The position numbers and the translations under genes are program-made. 23,957 nt of DNA, from positions 1 to 23,957 of the forward strand of contig NZ_JBKEAA010000024.1 in the NCBI RefSeq assembly GCF_047971665.1, in the 5' to 3' direction. Below, piece by piece: positions 15,736 through 23,755 of the stretch. Within the stretch, counting starts at the first letter, position 1. Every line of letters begins with the position of its first letter. The notes below the pieces were generated by a model that had not been told where the DNA came from, did no database searches, and worked only from the letters and a program-made list of their open reading frames with translations. Source of the stretch: Castellaniella sp047971665 (GTDB lineage Bacteria > Pseudomonadota > Gammaproteobacteria > Burkholderiales > Burkholderiaceae_B).

Positions 15736-16764
15736 TCAGTTCCTCCCCCGGCGATGACGAATGCGCGGGTCAGCCAATCCATACAGGATGTCGACACACA
15801 TGTTGACGATGATGATGAGGGTGGCGACCATCAGCACGCCGCCCTGCACGACCGGATAGTCGCGCTGTTGCAATCCCTGGATCAGCCAGCGCCCGACGCC
15901 CGGCCAGGAAAAGATGGTTTCGGTCAGGATCGCGCCGACCATCAACACGCCGACCTGCAGTCCGATCACCGTCAACACTGGCAGCAGCGCATTGCGCAGG
16001 GCATGCACGACGACCACCCGCAGCCGCGACAGGCCCTTGGCCCGTGCCGTGCGGATGTAGTCCTCATTCAGGACCTCGAGCATCGAGGAGCGCGTCATGC
16101 GCACGATCACCGCCAGCGGGATCGTCGCCAGAACAAAGGCCGGCAGCAGGATGTGATGCAGGGCATCGAGGAAATTGCCTTCGTCCCCGAACAGCAGGGT
16201 GTCGATGAGCATGAAACCGGTCAACGGGTTGTCGGGGTCCATGAACACGGCAGCACTGACGCGGCCGGACACCGGCATCAGGTCCAGCTGGACGGACACC
16301 AGCATGATCAGCATCAGGCCCCACCAGAACACCGGCATGGAATACCCGGTCAGCGCGGCGGTGATGGCGGCATGATCGAAAAATGAGCCGCGCTTGACGG
16401 CGGCCAGCACCCCCACGGGAATGCCGATCAACAGCGCGATCACCATGGCGACGAAACTCAGTTCCAGCGTCGCCTGAAAGCGCGGCACGAATTCCGACCA
16501 GATCGGCTCGCGAGTGGTTAGCGAAGTGCCCAGATCACCGTGCAGCACACCCCAGATATAGTGGCCGTACTGGGTCCACAGCGGCTGGTCCAGCCCCAGC
16601 TGGGCCATCATGGCCGCGTGGCGTTCAGGTGACAGGCCACGTTCGCCCGCCATGATCATCACCGGGTCGCCGGGGATGAGGTGGATGAACGCAAAGGTCA
16701 GCAGCGTGATGCCGATGAACGTCGGAATGGCCAGTCCGACGCGTTTGAGAATGAAAGAAATCAT
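15736..16764 (-). CDS. dppB: dipeptide ABC transporter permease (DppB)
   Basis: This 342-residue inner-membrane permease forms the channel with DppC. The start MISFILKRVGLAIPTFIGITLLTFAFIHLIPGDPV is the characteristic DppB/OppB N-terminus, and LGLDQPLWTQYGHYIWGVLHGDLGTS follows in the periplasmic region. The late segment GLQVGVLMVGAILTETIFSWPGVGRWL is strongly conserved in the family. It follows dppA after 114 bp that contain a strong stem-loop. The ATG at 16764 has a G-rich but imperfect ribosome site upstream; the family-conserved N-terminus makes the start secure. Confidence 0.95.
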   Translation of the reverse strand: MISFILKRVGLAIPTFIGITLLTFAFIHLIPGDPVMIMAGERGLSPERHAAMMAQLGLDQPLWTQYGHYIWGVLHGDLGTSLTTREPIWSEFVPRFQATLELSFVAMVIALLIGIPVGVLAAVKRGSFFDHAAITAALTGYSMPVFWWGLMLIMLVSVQLDLMPVSGRVSAAVFMDPDNPLTGFMLIDTLLFGDEGNFLDALHHILLPAFVLATIPLAVIVRMTRSSMLEVLNEDYIRTARAKGLSRLRVVVVHALRNALLPVLTVIGLQVGVLMVGAILTETIFSWPGVGRWLIQGLQQRDYPVVQGGVLMVATLIIIVNMCVDILYGLADPRIRHRRGRN

Positions 16765-16811
16765 GATGCGGCGCAGCCCCCCGGAAATGAAAGGATCGGA
16801 TGACGCATGAC

Positions 16812-16858
16812 GACCTGCGCCCCGGTAAGCCTGCTCAGCAGGCGCCGGGGCGCGGGTC
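16812..16858 (-). other. strong stem-loop between dppA and dppB
   Basis: GCGCCCCGG pairs with CCGGGGCGC (9 bp), with an inner CCTGC-TGA-GCAGG hairpin and an outer GACC/GGTC extension after a single mismatch. It starts 21 bp after the dppA stop. There is no T-tract, so it probably stabilises the dppA 3' end or causes partial termination, lowering permease and ATPase expression relative to the binding protein. Confidence 0.75.
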
Positions 16859-16878
16859 GAAGGTCGGAAGATGGATCC

Positions 16879-18477
16879 TTACTTGTCGAGGCTGACGCTG
16901 TGGAACATATGACGACCCACAGGTGACACGGTGTAGCCTTTGACTTCCTTGCGCAGCGGTTCGAACACCGTGGAGTGCGCGATCATCACCGCGGGCGCCT
17001 GCTCATGCATCACGACCTGGGCCTGCTTGTAGAGTTCGACGCGCTTGGCATGGTCGGACGTGGTGCGGGCGGGCTGGATCAGATCCTCGAAGGGCTTGTA
17101 GCACCAGCGGGAATAGTTGGAGCCGTCCTTGGCCGCCGCGCAGCTGAACAGCGTCGCCAGGAAGTTGTCCGGATCGCCGTTGTCACCGGTCCAGCCGATC
17201 AGCATGGTCTGGTGCTCGCCCGCCTTGGAACGCTTGAGGTATTCACCCCATTCGTAGGTGACGATCTTGGCCTTGACGCCGATCTTGGCCCAGTCGGCCT
17301 GGATCATCTCGGCCATGCGCCGCGCGTTCGGATTGTAGGGGCGCTGTACCGGCATGGCCCACAAGTCGGTCTCGAACCCGTCCGGATAGCCCGCCTCAGC
17401 CAGGAGCGCCTTGGCCTTGGCCAGATCGTGCGGCCAGTCCTGAATCGCGTCGTTGTAGCTCCACATCGTCGGCGGCAGCAGGTTCTTGGCCGGCTGGCCC
17501 GCGCCCTGGAACACCGCGGCGATGATGGCGGGCTTGTCGATGGCCATGGACAGCGCCTGACGCACACGCACATCGGTGAAAGGTTTCTTTTCGGTGTTGA
17601 AGGACAGGTATCCGACGTTCAGGCCGGCCTGTTCCAGCAACTGGATGTCCTTGTTCTTGCGCATCGATTCCAGGTCGGCGGGATTCGGATACGGCATGGA
17701 CTGGCATTCGTTCTTTTGCAGCTTGGCGTAACGCACCGAGGCGTCGGGCGTGATGGCGAACACCAGGCGGTCGACCTTGGGCTGATTGCCCCAATAGGAC
17801 TTGAACGCCTTGTACAGGATGCGCGCGTCTTTCTGGTAGGTCACGAATTCGAAGGGGCCCGTGCCGATGGGGTCGGTATCGACCTTGGTCTGCGTACCGG
17901 CCTTCGTCATGGCATCGGCATACTCGGCCGACTGAATGGAGGCGAAATCCATGCCCAGATTGGCGATGAACGGGGCCTCGGGACGGTTCAGAACAAAGCG
18001 GACGGTATAGTCGTCGACCTTTTCGATGCGGTCGATCAGCTTGCCCATGCCCATGCCGTCGAAATACTGGTACGAGCCGTTGGACACCTTGTGGTAAGGA
18101 TGGTCGTCGTCTTTTTGGCGCAGGAACGAGAACAGCACATCATCGGCGTTGAAATCGCGGCTCGGCTTGAAAAGCTTGCTGGAGTGGAATTTCACGCCCT
18201 TGCGCAGGTGGAAGGTATAGACCTTGCCATCCTCGCTGAGGTCCCAGGACTCGGCCAGACCGGGCACGACCTCGGTGGAACCATCCTTGAATTCGACCAG
18301 CCGGTCGAAGATCGGGTGCGTGGCATCGTTGGTCGTGCCAGACGTGAAGAACGCGGCGTTGAAGCCTTCGGGGGAGCCTTCGGAACAGTAGACGTAGGTC
18401 GTGTTGGCTGCTTGCGCGGTCACCATCGCCATGGACATCAGGGCCATGCCCAGCGTCCGCTTAAAGTGCTTGTTCAT
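16879..18477 (-). CDS. dppA: periplasmic dipeptide-binding protein (DppA)
   Basis: This 532-residue protein is the substrate receptor of the dipeptide importer (SBP_bac_5 family). It has a Sec signal peptide (MNKHFKRTLGMALMSMAMVT) with predicted cleavage after AQA at residue 23. The mature start NTTYVYCSEGSPEGFNAAFFTSGTT and the HPIFDRLVEF segment are typical of DppA. The RVRQALSMAIDKPAI and NGDPDNFLATLFSC segments belong to the ligand-binding lobes. The ATG at 18477 has a GAGAGG site 6 nt upstream; the longer open frame (to 18594) would place the signal peptide internally and cross the promoter. It is first in dppABCDF. In E. coli, DppA also serves peptide chemotaxis and haem uptake; neither role can be judged here. 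Confidence 0.96.
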   Translation of the reverse strand: MNKHFKRTLGMALMSMAMVTAQAANTTYVYCSEGSPEGFNAAFFTSGTTNDATHPIFDRLVEFKDGSTEVVPGLAESWDLSEDGKVYTFHLRKGVKFHSSKLFKPSRDFNADDVLFSFLRQKDDDHPYHKVSNGSYQYFDGMGMGKLIDRIEKVDDYTVRFVLNRPEAPFIANLGMDFASIQSAEYADAMTKAGTQTKVDTDPIGTGPFEFVTYQKDARILYKAFKSYWGNQPKVDRLVFAITPDASVRYAKLQKNECQSMPYPNPADLESMRKNKDIQLLEQAGLNVGYLSFNTEKKPFTDVRVRQALSMAIDKPAIIAAVFQGAGQPAKNLLPPTMWSYNDAIQDWPHDLAKAKALLAEAGYPDGFETDLWAMPVQRPYNPNARRMAEMIQADWAKIGVKAKIVTYEWGEYLKRSKAGEHQTMLIGWTGDNGDPDNFLATLFSCAAAKDGSNYSRWCYKPFEDLIQPARTTSDHAKRVELYKQAQVVMHEQAPAVMIAHSTVFEPLRKEVKGYTVSPVGRHMFHSVSLDK

Positions 18478-18564
18478 TGTTACCTCTCTATGAGTATGAC
18501 CACGGGTGGCGGAAAGACTCGATGGCGGGGCCTGTTTGTGCCAGTGCCGTAGAACCCTTGAAAC

Positions 18565-18594
18565 ATAGCACATGAAATCCGATGCGCCTGTCAA
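18565..18594 (-). promoter_or_regulatory. probable dpp operon promoter
   Basis: On the minus strand a perfect TTGACA (18594-18589) and TGCTAT (18570-18565) are 18 bp apart, about 90 bp upstream of the dppA start. The -10 matches only half of the consensus, but the consensus -35 and the location make this a good sigma-70-type candidate with a leader of about 80 nt. Confidence 0.55.
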
Positions 18595-18675
18595 TCAGAC
18601 ATCAAGGATTACCCTAGTAGAGATTTGCGCAACTTTCGTCCAGCGACCAGCCACGCCAAGGCCACGCCCAGTGCG

Positions 18676-18730
18676 GCGCCTTTTCCGGCAGAACGCCTCG
18701 CCACGCGAACCGTCCGGTCGGAAAAGGCGC
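18676..18730. repeat. 12-bp perfect inverted repeat with 31-nt loop
   Basis: GCGCCTTTTCCG (18676-18687) and CGGAAAAGGCGC (18719-18730) are exact reverse complements. The element begins 27 bp beyond the DUF945 gene stop and ends upstream of the dpp promoter. No T-run follows on either strand. It could be a 3'-end structure of the DUF945 message or a small repeat element; no other copy is evident in this window. Confidence 0.55.
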
Positions 18731-18756
18731 GCCATCGCACGCCCGGCACGACAAGC

Positions 18757-20238
18757 TTACTGCTGATCCGGCAGATCCAGACTCACAAAAGGACTGAGCA
18801 TCGCGGCAAATTCAACCGGCGACATCGGTTTGCCATTGACGGTGAATTGCTGCCCGGCATAACGGTAGTCAGCCGTCACGACATCCCCCTGGCGCTGTAC
18901 CAGCCCCTCACGCTGCAGCTTGCCGGTGAACTGATCGAACAGCATGCTGACCAGCGGCACACCGACATCGCCCTCACCCTGCCCCTTCCCGATCTGGCTC
19001 ACGATCTGCAACAGCATGGGCTTGGACAGACGCAGTTGAGCGGACGACTGCCGGATGGCCTTGATGATCATCTCGTTCAGCATCCGGGATACGTCTTCGA
19101 CAGCAGACTGGGAGACGTCGTCGGCGACGGGCTGGAATTCCAGCAGGAACTTGATCTCGCTCGTCCCCTGGGAAGTTTCCCAGTGCAGGCTGTCGAGCGA
19201 CAAACGCGGACTGGGCGCCAGCACGGGCTTGATCAGTGAAATCAGACGTTGCTGCTGCTCACGGGACGGCCCCACATCGTCCGGCCTTTCGTTCTTGGTT
19301 TGCTCCAGGTGCTCCAGCTCACTGGACAGGGCCTGCAGCGCCAGCATGTCCAGATGATCGAAGGACAGCCCCAGATTGATCCGACCCAGATCCTGGTCGC
19401 CGTACTGTATCCGACCCAGATCATAGTCGAGCTGGTTATCCGTCAAACTGCCCGTACTGGAAGAAATCGTCTTCAGCACCGGCCCGACGAATGCAATGGC
19501 AGGCGAATCCGGCACTTCGACAGAGATCCGGTCGAGCCGTAGTTGCTGATCTGATTGCAGGCTGGAGGCGTCGCGGCTGGTCGTGTTGGCTTTCAGCTCG
19601 ATGCCTTCGAACCGCGCCCGGACACCGGAATCCGTGTCGAATGAAACCAGCCGGTCGAATCGGGCCGACGCAATGCCTCGTTGCGTAGCGGGATCGAAGA
19701 AGAACTTCACCAGACCGCCACTGAAGTCCACACGACCGTTGCCAAACTGGATCGGCGCCAGTTGCCATTGCGAAGCGATATCGCCACCGAATCCGATCCA
19801 GGATTTCAACGTCCAGGGCAACGCCCCTTCCGGGATCGCACCGAACCACGGCTTCAGGATGTCGCTGGGCAGCGGTTCGATCTGGCTCCAGGCCGCAGCC
19901 GGCCGCCACTCGCCCTGACGCACTGCCGTCCAGGGCCAGGGGCCATGAGACAGCGCATCACGCAGCTCCACCGTCTTGTTGTCGCCTTGCTTGTCGTGAA
20001 ACTGCAGGCTGTACCGGATATCGGAGGAAAACACGCCCCGCTGGTAATCCCGGATCACCAGGACGGGACGCGCCGTCTCGGAAGACGGCCACCGCTCAGC
20101 GATCCTCTGGTTGATCTTTTCCACCCAGGACTCGATGCGCTCCTGGGTCTGCCGCCCAAAATACCAGGAGGTTCCGGTATAGGCGAGGGCCAGGATCACC
20201 ACCAGTCCGGCCGTGATCTTCAAAGGGCGTTGTTTCAT
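18757..20238 (-). CDS. DUF945 (YdgA-like) membrane-anchored protein
   Basis: This 493-residue protein has a single N-terminal hydrophobic segment (about residues 8-26) acting as a signal anchor, with the remainder presumably periplasmic. The FGRQTQERIESWVEKIN segment after the anchor, the YQRGVFSSDIRYSL stretch and the C-terminal QRQGDVVTADYRYAGQQFTVNGKPM segment are typical of the DUF945/YdgA family. Its molecular function is unknown; it has been loosely linked to the envelope. The ATG at 20238 was chosen because GAGAGGA is well placed and the signal anchor begins there; two upstream in-frame ATGs lack a ribosome site. It appears monocistronic, with its own promoter region carrying overlapping inverted repeats. 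Confidence 0.82.
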   Translation of the reverse strand: MKQRPLKITAGLVVILALAYTGTSWYFGRQTQERIESWVEKINQRIAERWPSSETARPVLVIRDYQRGVFSSDIRYSLQFHDKQGDNKTVELRDALSHGPWPWTAVRQGEWRPAAAWSQIEPLPSDILKPWFGAIPEGALPWTLKSWIGFGGDIASQWQLAPIQFGNGRVDFSGGLVKFFFDPATQRGIASARFDRLVSFDTDSGVRARFEGIELKANTTSRDASSLQSDQQLRLDRISVEVPDSPAIAFVGPVLKTISSSTGSLTDNQLDYDLGRIQYGDQDLGRINLGLSFDHLDMLALQALSSELEHLEQTKNERPDDVGPSREQQQRLISLIKPVLAPSPRLSLDSLHWETSQGTSEIKFLLEFQPVADDVSQSAVEDVSRMLNEMIIKAIRQSSAQLRLSKPMLLQIVSQIGKGQGEGDVGVPLVSMLFDQFTGKLQREGLVQRQGDVVTADYRYAGQQFTVNGKPMSPVEFAAMLSPFVSLDLPDQQ

Positions 20239-20307
20239 CCGAATCCTCTCCATCAAAATATCCGCTGGCACGGGGTCTGGTGCATCAAATAAATGCCATG
20301 GCTGCAG

Positions 20308-20377
20308 AATTTTTGAAAGTTAGCATATAAATTCCGACCATCTCTTTGACCAACATTCAAAAATTGTCATGTCGGAA
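20308..20377. repeat. two interleaved inverted repeats over the DUF945 promoter
   Basis: AATTTTTGAA (20308-20317) is the exact reverse complement of TTCAAAAATT (20356-20365). TTCCGAC (20332-20338) is the exact reverse complement of GTCGGAA (20371-20377). The arms alternate A-B-A'-B', so they cannot form one simple hairpin; the arrangement suggests overlapping protein sites or a pseudoknot-capable RNA. Confidence 0.6.
20325..20353 (-). promoter_or_regulatory. probable promoter of the DUF945 gene
   Basis: On the minus strand TTGGTC (20353-20348) and TTATAT (20330-20325) are spaced by exactly 17 bp, about 90 bp upstream of the chosen start. The elements sit inside the inverted repeats at 20308-20377, so a regulator bound to those repeats would cover the promoter. 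Confidence 0.5.
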
Positions 20378-20565
20378 ATTGACGCAATTTTCCTGACGCA
20401 ACCGGCCTGAATCAACACAAAACGGATTGACGGATTCGATGGGGCCCGCGCGGATGGAGCAAAGATCACGCGCACGAGTGCGGACAGGCGGTGAGGCCCG
20501 GACCACCGCGATCCATCGCGCGTCTCAAGGAGAATACCCGTCGGAACGCCCGGCGCCCGCGGCCC

Positions 20566-21480
20566 TCAGGACTCAGGCGGCGCTTGTGCGTCGCAAGCCG
20601 CTCGATCGGCAGACGCGTCGGTCTGGCGATACAGCTGGATCAATTGCGCAGCGTCCTGCGCCCCCAGGCCCTGGCGGCTGGCCAGACGATAGCGCTGGCC
20701 CGTTGCGGCAGCCACCGGCATGGCGGTGCCCTGGACCTGCGCCAGCGCCGCCACCGTGTCCAGATCCTTGAGCATGGTATCCAGAGACGCCTGGACGGAA
20801 CCAGGCGCCTGCGTCATGCGCGGCATGAAAATCCGCAGCAAGGGGGAATCAGCCCAGCCACCGGCAAGCGCCTCTTGCAGGCGGGCGGCATCGACCCCTG
20901 CGTCTTGCGCCAATGCCACGGATTCGGCAATCGCGGCAACGGTGGTGGTGACGATGGTCTGATTGCAGAGCTTGGTGACCTGACCGCAGCCCACCGGCCC
21001 CATGTGCGTCACCCGGCTGGCATAGGCCATCAGCACAGGCGCTGCCCGGGCGCAGGCATCGGCCGGACCGCCCACCATGACGGCCAGCGTGCCGGCCTGC
21101 GCCCCGCCGGTTCCGCCCGATACCGGCGCATCCAGCCAGACGGCGCCATGGGCAGCGGCCAGGCGATCGGAAAACCCGCGGGTTTCGCGCGGCGGGATGG
21201 AGGAATGATCGATCAGCAAGGTCAGCGCGCTGGCCCGCGCCAGTCCGTCCTTGCCAAAGACCACGTCGCGCACGACGGCCGCGTCGAACAGGCACAGCGC
21301 GACCCAGGCGCACTGCTCGCCCAGCTCGCGCGGCGTCGCGCAGACCCGCGCGCCAGCCTCGCGAGCCGCCCGCAGCGGACCGGGGGAACGATTCCAGACA
21401 TGAACCTCATGCCCGGCCTGCAGCAGGCGTCCGACCATGGGCGCGCCCATGCGGCCCAGTCCGCAGAATCCGATTTTCAT
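20566..21480 (-). CDS. NAD(P)-dependent beta-hydroxyacid dehydrogenase family oxidoreductase
   Basis: This 304-residue enzyme is of the 3-hydroxyisobutyrate dehydrogenase / tartronate semialdehyde reductase / 6-phosphogluconate dehydrogenase-like family. The N-terminal dinucleotide motif GLGRMG (7-12) is intact. The substrate motif DAPVSGG (117-123) and the catalytic GCGQVTKLCNQ segment with Lys170 and Asn173 are present. Such enzymes oxidise 3-hydroxy acids or reduce the matching semialdehydes; glyoxylate/succinic semialdehyde reductases share the same motifs. The cofactor-specificity position after the second beta strand reads WNRSP, an Arg that often favours NADP, but this is suggestive only. 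The start lies 2 bp after the ispH stop with no strong ribosome site, so it is probably translated through coupling as the last gene of fkpB-ispH-oxidoreductase. The exact substrate is unknown. Confidence 0.87.
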   Translation of the reverse strand: MKIGFCGLGRMGAPMVGRLLQAGHEVHVWNRSPGPLRAAREAGARVCATPRELGEQCAWVALCLFDAAVVRDVVFGKDGLARASALTLLIDHSSIPPRETRGFSDRLAAAHGAVWLDAPVSGGTGGAQAGTLAVMVGGPADACARAAPVLMAYASRVTHMGPVGCGQVTKLCNQTIVTTTVAAIAESVALAQDAGVDAARLQEALAGGWADSPLLRIFMPRMTQAPGSVQASLDTMLKDLDTVAALAQVQGTAMPVAAATGQRYRLASRQGLGAQDAAQLIQLYRQTDASADRAACDAQAPPES

Positions 21481-21482
21481 GC

Positions 21483-22463
21483 TCAGTCCGTCCGTTTGCG
21501 GGACAGCTCGCGCGGCAGCGGGAAGGCGACCTGTTCACGCACCCCGTCCAGGGGGCGCACCGAGCGCGCGCCCAGGGCTTTCAGACGATCGATCACCTGC
21601 TGCACCAGCACCTCGGGCGCGGAGGCGCCGGCGGTCACGCCAATGCGCCGGGCCTCGCCCAACCATTCGGGATCGATCATGTCGGGATGATCCAGCAGAT
21701 GGGCGGTCACCCCCTTGCGCTCGGCGACCTCGCGCAGACGGTTGGAATTTGAACTGTTGGGGCTGCCGACCACCAGCACCAGATCACATTGCGGCGCCAT
21801 GACGCGCACCGCGTCCTGGCGGTTCTGCGTGGCATAGCAGATGTCGCTTTTCTTGGGCTCGGCGATACCGGGAAAGCGCGCGCGCAGCGCCTCGGCCACC
21901 TGAGCGGCATCATCGATGGACAGCGTGGTCTGGGTCACAAAGGCAAGGCGGTCGGGATGGCGCACCTGAAGCGCCTGAACGTCCTCGACCGACTCGACCA
22001 GATACATGCCGTCGTCCGCCTGTCCCAACGTCCCCTCGACCTCCGGGTGGCCTTTGTGTCCGATCATGATGACCTCGCGGCCCTCCTTGCGCATGCGGGC
22101 CACCTCGACGTGGACCTTGGTCACCAGCGGGCAGGTCGCATCGAAGATGCGCTGCCCGCGCTGGTCGGCCTCCGTGCGCACGGCGCGCGAGACGCCATGC
22201 GCCGAAAAGATCACGATCGCGCCCTGCGGCGCATCCTCGAGCTCATCGATGAAGACGGCGCCTTTGGCGCGCAGATCCTCGACCACATAGCGGTTATGCA
22301 CGATCTCATGCCGCACGTAAATCGGCGCGCCGTGAATTTCCAGGGCGCGCTCGACGATGTCGATGGCCCGGTCCACCCCGGCACAGAACCCCCGCGGCTG
22401 AGCCAGGACGATCTCGACGTCCGGCGCATCGGCTGGCGCGTCCATGGAGCGGGCGTCGCTCAT
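21483..22463 (-). CDS. ispH: 4-hydroxy-3-methylbut-2-enyl diphosphate reductase
   Basis: IspH (LytB) performs the last step of the non-mevalonate pathway, reducing HMBPP to IPP and DMAPP with a [4Fe-4S] cluster. The three cluster cysteines are Cys27 (GFCAGV), Cys111 (DATCPLV) and Cys209 (DICYAT). The HPEVEGT segment (139-145) carries the catalytic glutamate, and GSPNSSNSNRL holds diphosphate-binding residues. At 326 residues it is full length; the first 14 residues are a variable extension. The start at 22463 overlaps the fkpB stop by 4 nt (ATGA), pointing to coupled translation; an ATG at 22445 is an alternative. The fkpB-ispH pairing is conserved in many proteobacteria. Confidence 0.97.
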   Translation of the reverse strand: MSDARSMDAPADAPDVEIVLAQPRGFCAGVDRAIDIVERALEIHGAPIYVRHEIVHNRYVVEDLRAKGAVFIDELEDAPQGAIVIFSAHGVSRAVRTEADQRGQRIFDATCPLVTKVHVEVARMRKEGREVIMIGHKGHPEVEGTLGQADDGMYLVESVEDVQALQVRHPDRLAFVTQTTLSIDDAAQVAEALRARFPGIAEPKKSDICYATQNRQDAVRVMAPQCDLVLVVGSPNSSNSNRLREVAERKGVTAHLLDHPDMIDPEWLGEARRIGVTAGASAPEVLVQQVIDRLKALGARSVRPLDGVREQVAFPLPRELSRKRTD

Positions 22464-22930
22464 AGCACCCCCAGGATCTTGACCTCGACCTGCAGGTCGA
22501 TGCCCGCCAGGGGATGATTGAAATCGAACAGGGCGGCGTCATCCCGCAGCGTCTTGAGCACGCCGGAATAGCGGCCGCCGTTGGGCGCCACGAACTCGAC
22601 CATGTCTCCCGCCTCGAATGCGGTGTCCGGCGGCGCATGGCGCGTCATTTCGTCGCGGCCGACCCACCGCAACAGGTCCGGATTGCGTTCGCCATAGGCC
22701 TGGGCGGCCGGCAGGTCCACCGTGAAGTGCCCGCCCTCCGGACGATCGAGCAGCAGGGACTCGAGGCCCGGCGCCCACTGCCCGATCCCCATCTGCAGGG
22801 TGGCGGGACGATCCAGGAACGTATCGACGAAAACCGTGCCGGCGCCCGGTCCGGTGAGAAGTTCGATGCGGTAGTGCAGCGTGACATAAGAGTCCGTCTG
22901 GACATGCTGCGCGGCTTGAGTTGAGGTCAA
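22460..22930 (-). CDS. fkpB: FKBP-type peptidyl-prolyl cis-trans isomerase (FkpB/SlpA-like)
   Basis: This 156-residue cytoplasmic prolyl isomerase and probable chaperone has the SlyD/SlpA architecture. The FKBP half-domain starts with SYVTLHYRIEL and continues with FVDTFLDRPATLQMGIGQWAPGLESLLL. The inserted flap follows at about residues 80-125 (AYGERNPDLLRWVGRDEM ...). The C-terminal FNHPLAGIDLQVEVKILGV is the family hallmark. The only in-frame start before the conserved region is TTG at 22930, with GGTGG about 4 nt upstream; no ATG or GTG is available, so a non-canonical start is likely. The first ten residues are variable. The gene heads the ispH operon and is divergent from radC, with only 50 bp between start codons. 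Confidence 0.92.
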   Translation of the reverse strand: MTSTQAAQHVQTDSYVTLHYRIELLTGPGAGTVFVDTFLDRPATLQMGIGQWAPGLESLLLDRPEGGHFTVDLPAAQAYGERNPDLLRWVGRDEMTRHAPPDTAFEAGDMVEFVAPNGGRYSGVLKTLRDDAALFDFNHPLAGIDLQVEVKILGVL

Positions 22931-22965
22931 AATGCCACCGTGAAGGATTCAATGCAAACCTGCTC

Positions 22966-22971
22966 ATTTTA
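22966..22971 (-). promoter_or_regulatory. possible -10 element for fkpB
   Basis: TAAAAT on the minus strand (22971-22966) lies 36 bp upstream of the fkpB start. No good -35 lies at 16-18 bp, where the radC coding start already begins. If real, the promoter would overlap the first codons of radC and couple the two divergent units. Low confidence. Confidence 0.3.
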
Positions 22972-22980
22972 GGGCCTATC

Positions 22981-23658
22981 ATGACACAGGACACTCAATC
23001 TCCCTGCGCCGAACGTCCCCGGGAGCGTCTGCTGCGCCACGGAGTGCAGGCGCTGACCTCCGCCGAGCTGCTGGCGATCCTGCTGCGTACCGGCCCGCGC
23101 GGCAGCAATGCCGTGGACATGGGGCGCCGGATGATCGCGCATTTTGGCGGGCTGCGCCGCCTGCTGTCAGCCGAATCCACGGCGCTGCTGGCCTTTCCCG
23201 GCATGGGGGCGGCCAAGTCCTGCGAACTGCTGGCCGTCCAGGAGCTAAGCCGCCGCGCAATCGAGGAACCGCTGCGCCAGGGCCGCACCCTGAGTCAGCC
23301 CGACCGGGTCAAGGAACTCTGCGCCCTGCGCCTGGCCCATCTGCGGGTGGAGCACTGCATCGCGCTGTTCCTCGACAGTCAGCTGCAACTGATCACATGC
23401 GAGGAGATCGCGCGCGGCACCCTGTCGCATGCCTCGATCTACCCGCGCGAAGTCGTCAAGGCCGCTCTGGCGCATCACGCGGCCGCCCTGATCCTCGCGC
23501 ACAATCATCCTTCGGGCCTGGCCGAACCCAGCCCGGCCGACATCACCCTGACGCGCCAATTGAAGCAGGCGCTGGCCCTGATCGACGTCCGGCTGCTGGA
23601 TCACCTGATCGTCGGCGCAACCGAGGTCACCTCCCTGGCGCAGCGGGGGCAGGTGTGA
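22981..23658 (+). CDS. radC: RadC-family JAB/MPN domain protein
   Basis: This 225-residue protein of the RadC (UPF0758) family has an N-terminal helix-hairpin-helix-like region (about residues 15-85, with FPGMGAAKSCELLA) and a C-terminal JAB1/MPN metalloprotease-like domain. The JAMM zinc motif is complete: His174, His176, Ser184 and Asp187 in HNHPSGLAEPSPAD. The family was named for a presumed DNA-repair role that has since been questioned; the true function is unknown. The ATG at 22981 is preferred: AGGG lies 7 nt upstream and homology begins shortly after. An upstream TTG at 22921 would run into fkpB. The gene is divergent from fkpB-ispH, a neighbourhood also seen in other Burkholderiales. 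Confidence 0.93.
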   Translation: MTQDTQSPCAERPRERLLRHGVQALTSAELLAILLRTGPRGSNAVDMGRRMIAHFGGLRRLLSAESTALLAFPGMGAAKSCELLAVQELSRRAIEEPLRQGRTLSQPDRVKELCALRLAHLRVEHCIALFLDSQLQLITCEEIARGTLSHASIYPREVVKAALAHHAAALILAHNHPSGLAEPSPADITLTRQLKQALALIDVRLLDHLIVGATEVTSLAQRGQV

Positions 23659-23755
23659 GCCGACGGGCCTGCCAGGCGTTCCACCACAGTCCCCAGAGAG
23701 TCAGTCAGTCTTTTCCAAAACACAGATGAGTCTGAACTTGCGGAGAACTGGCGGT

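Larger units (their letters stand above)
18478..18756. other. 279-bp intergenic region, dpp promoter and DUF945 3' side
   Basis: No gene is apparent. It contains the dpp promoter candidate (18565-18594), a TTGCGCAA palindrome near 18626, and a large inverted repeat at 18676-18730. The T-tracts needed for a classical terminator of the upstream DUF945 gene are absent. Confidence 0.5.
20239..20565. other. 327-bp gene-free region upstream of the DUF945 gene
   Basis: No credible gene is seen. The part nearest DUF945 (20281-20400) is AT-rich and carries the promoter candidate and two interleaved inverted repeats. The part near the oxidoreductase gene is GC-rich and contains CGCGAT-CC-ATCGCG (about 20508-20521), a short palindrome with no T-tract. 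No clear intrinsic terminator for the oxidoreductase operon was found. Confidence 0.5.
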
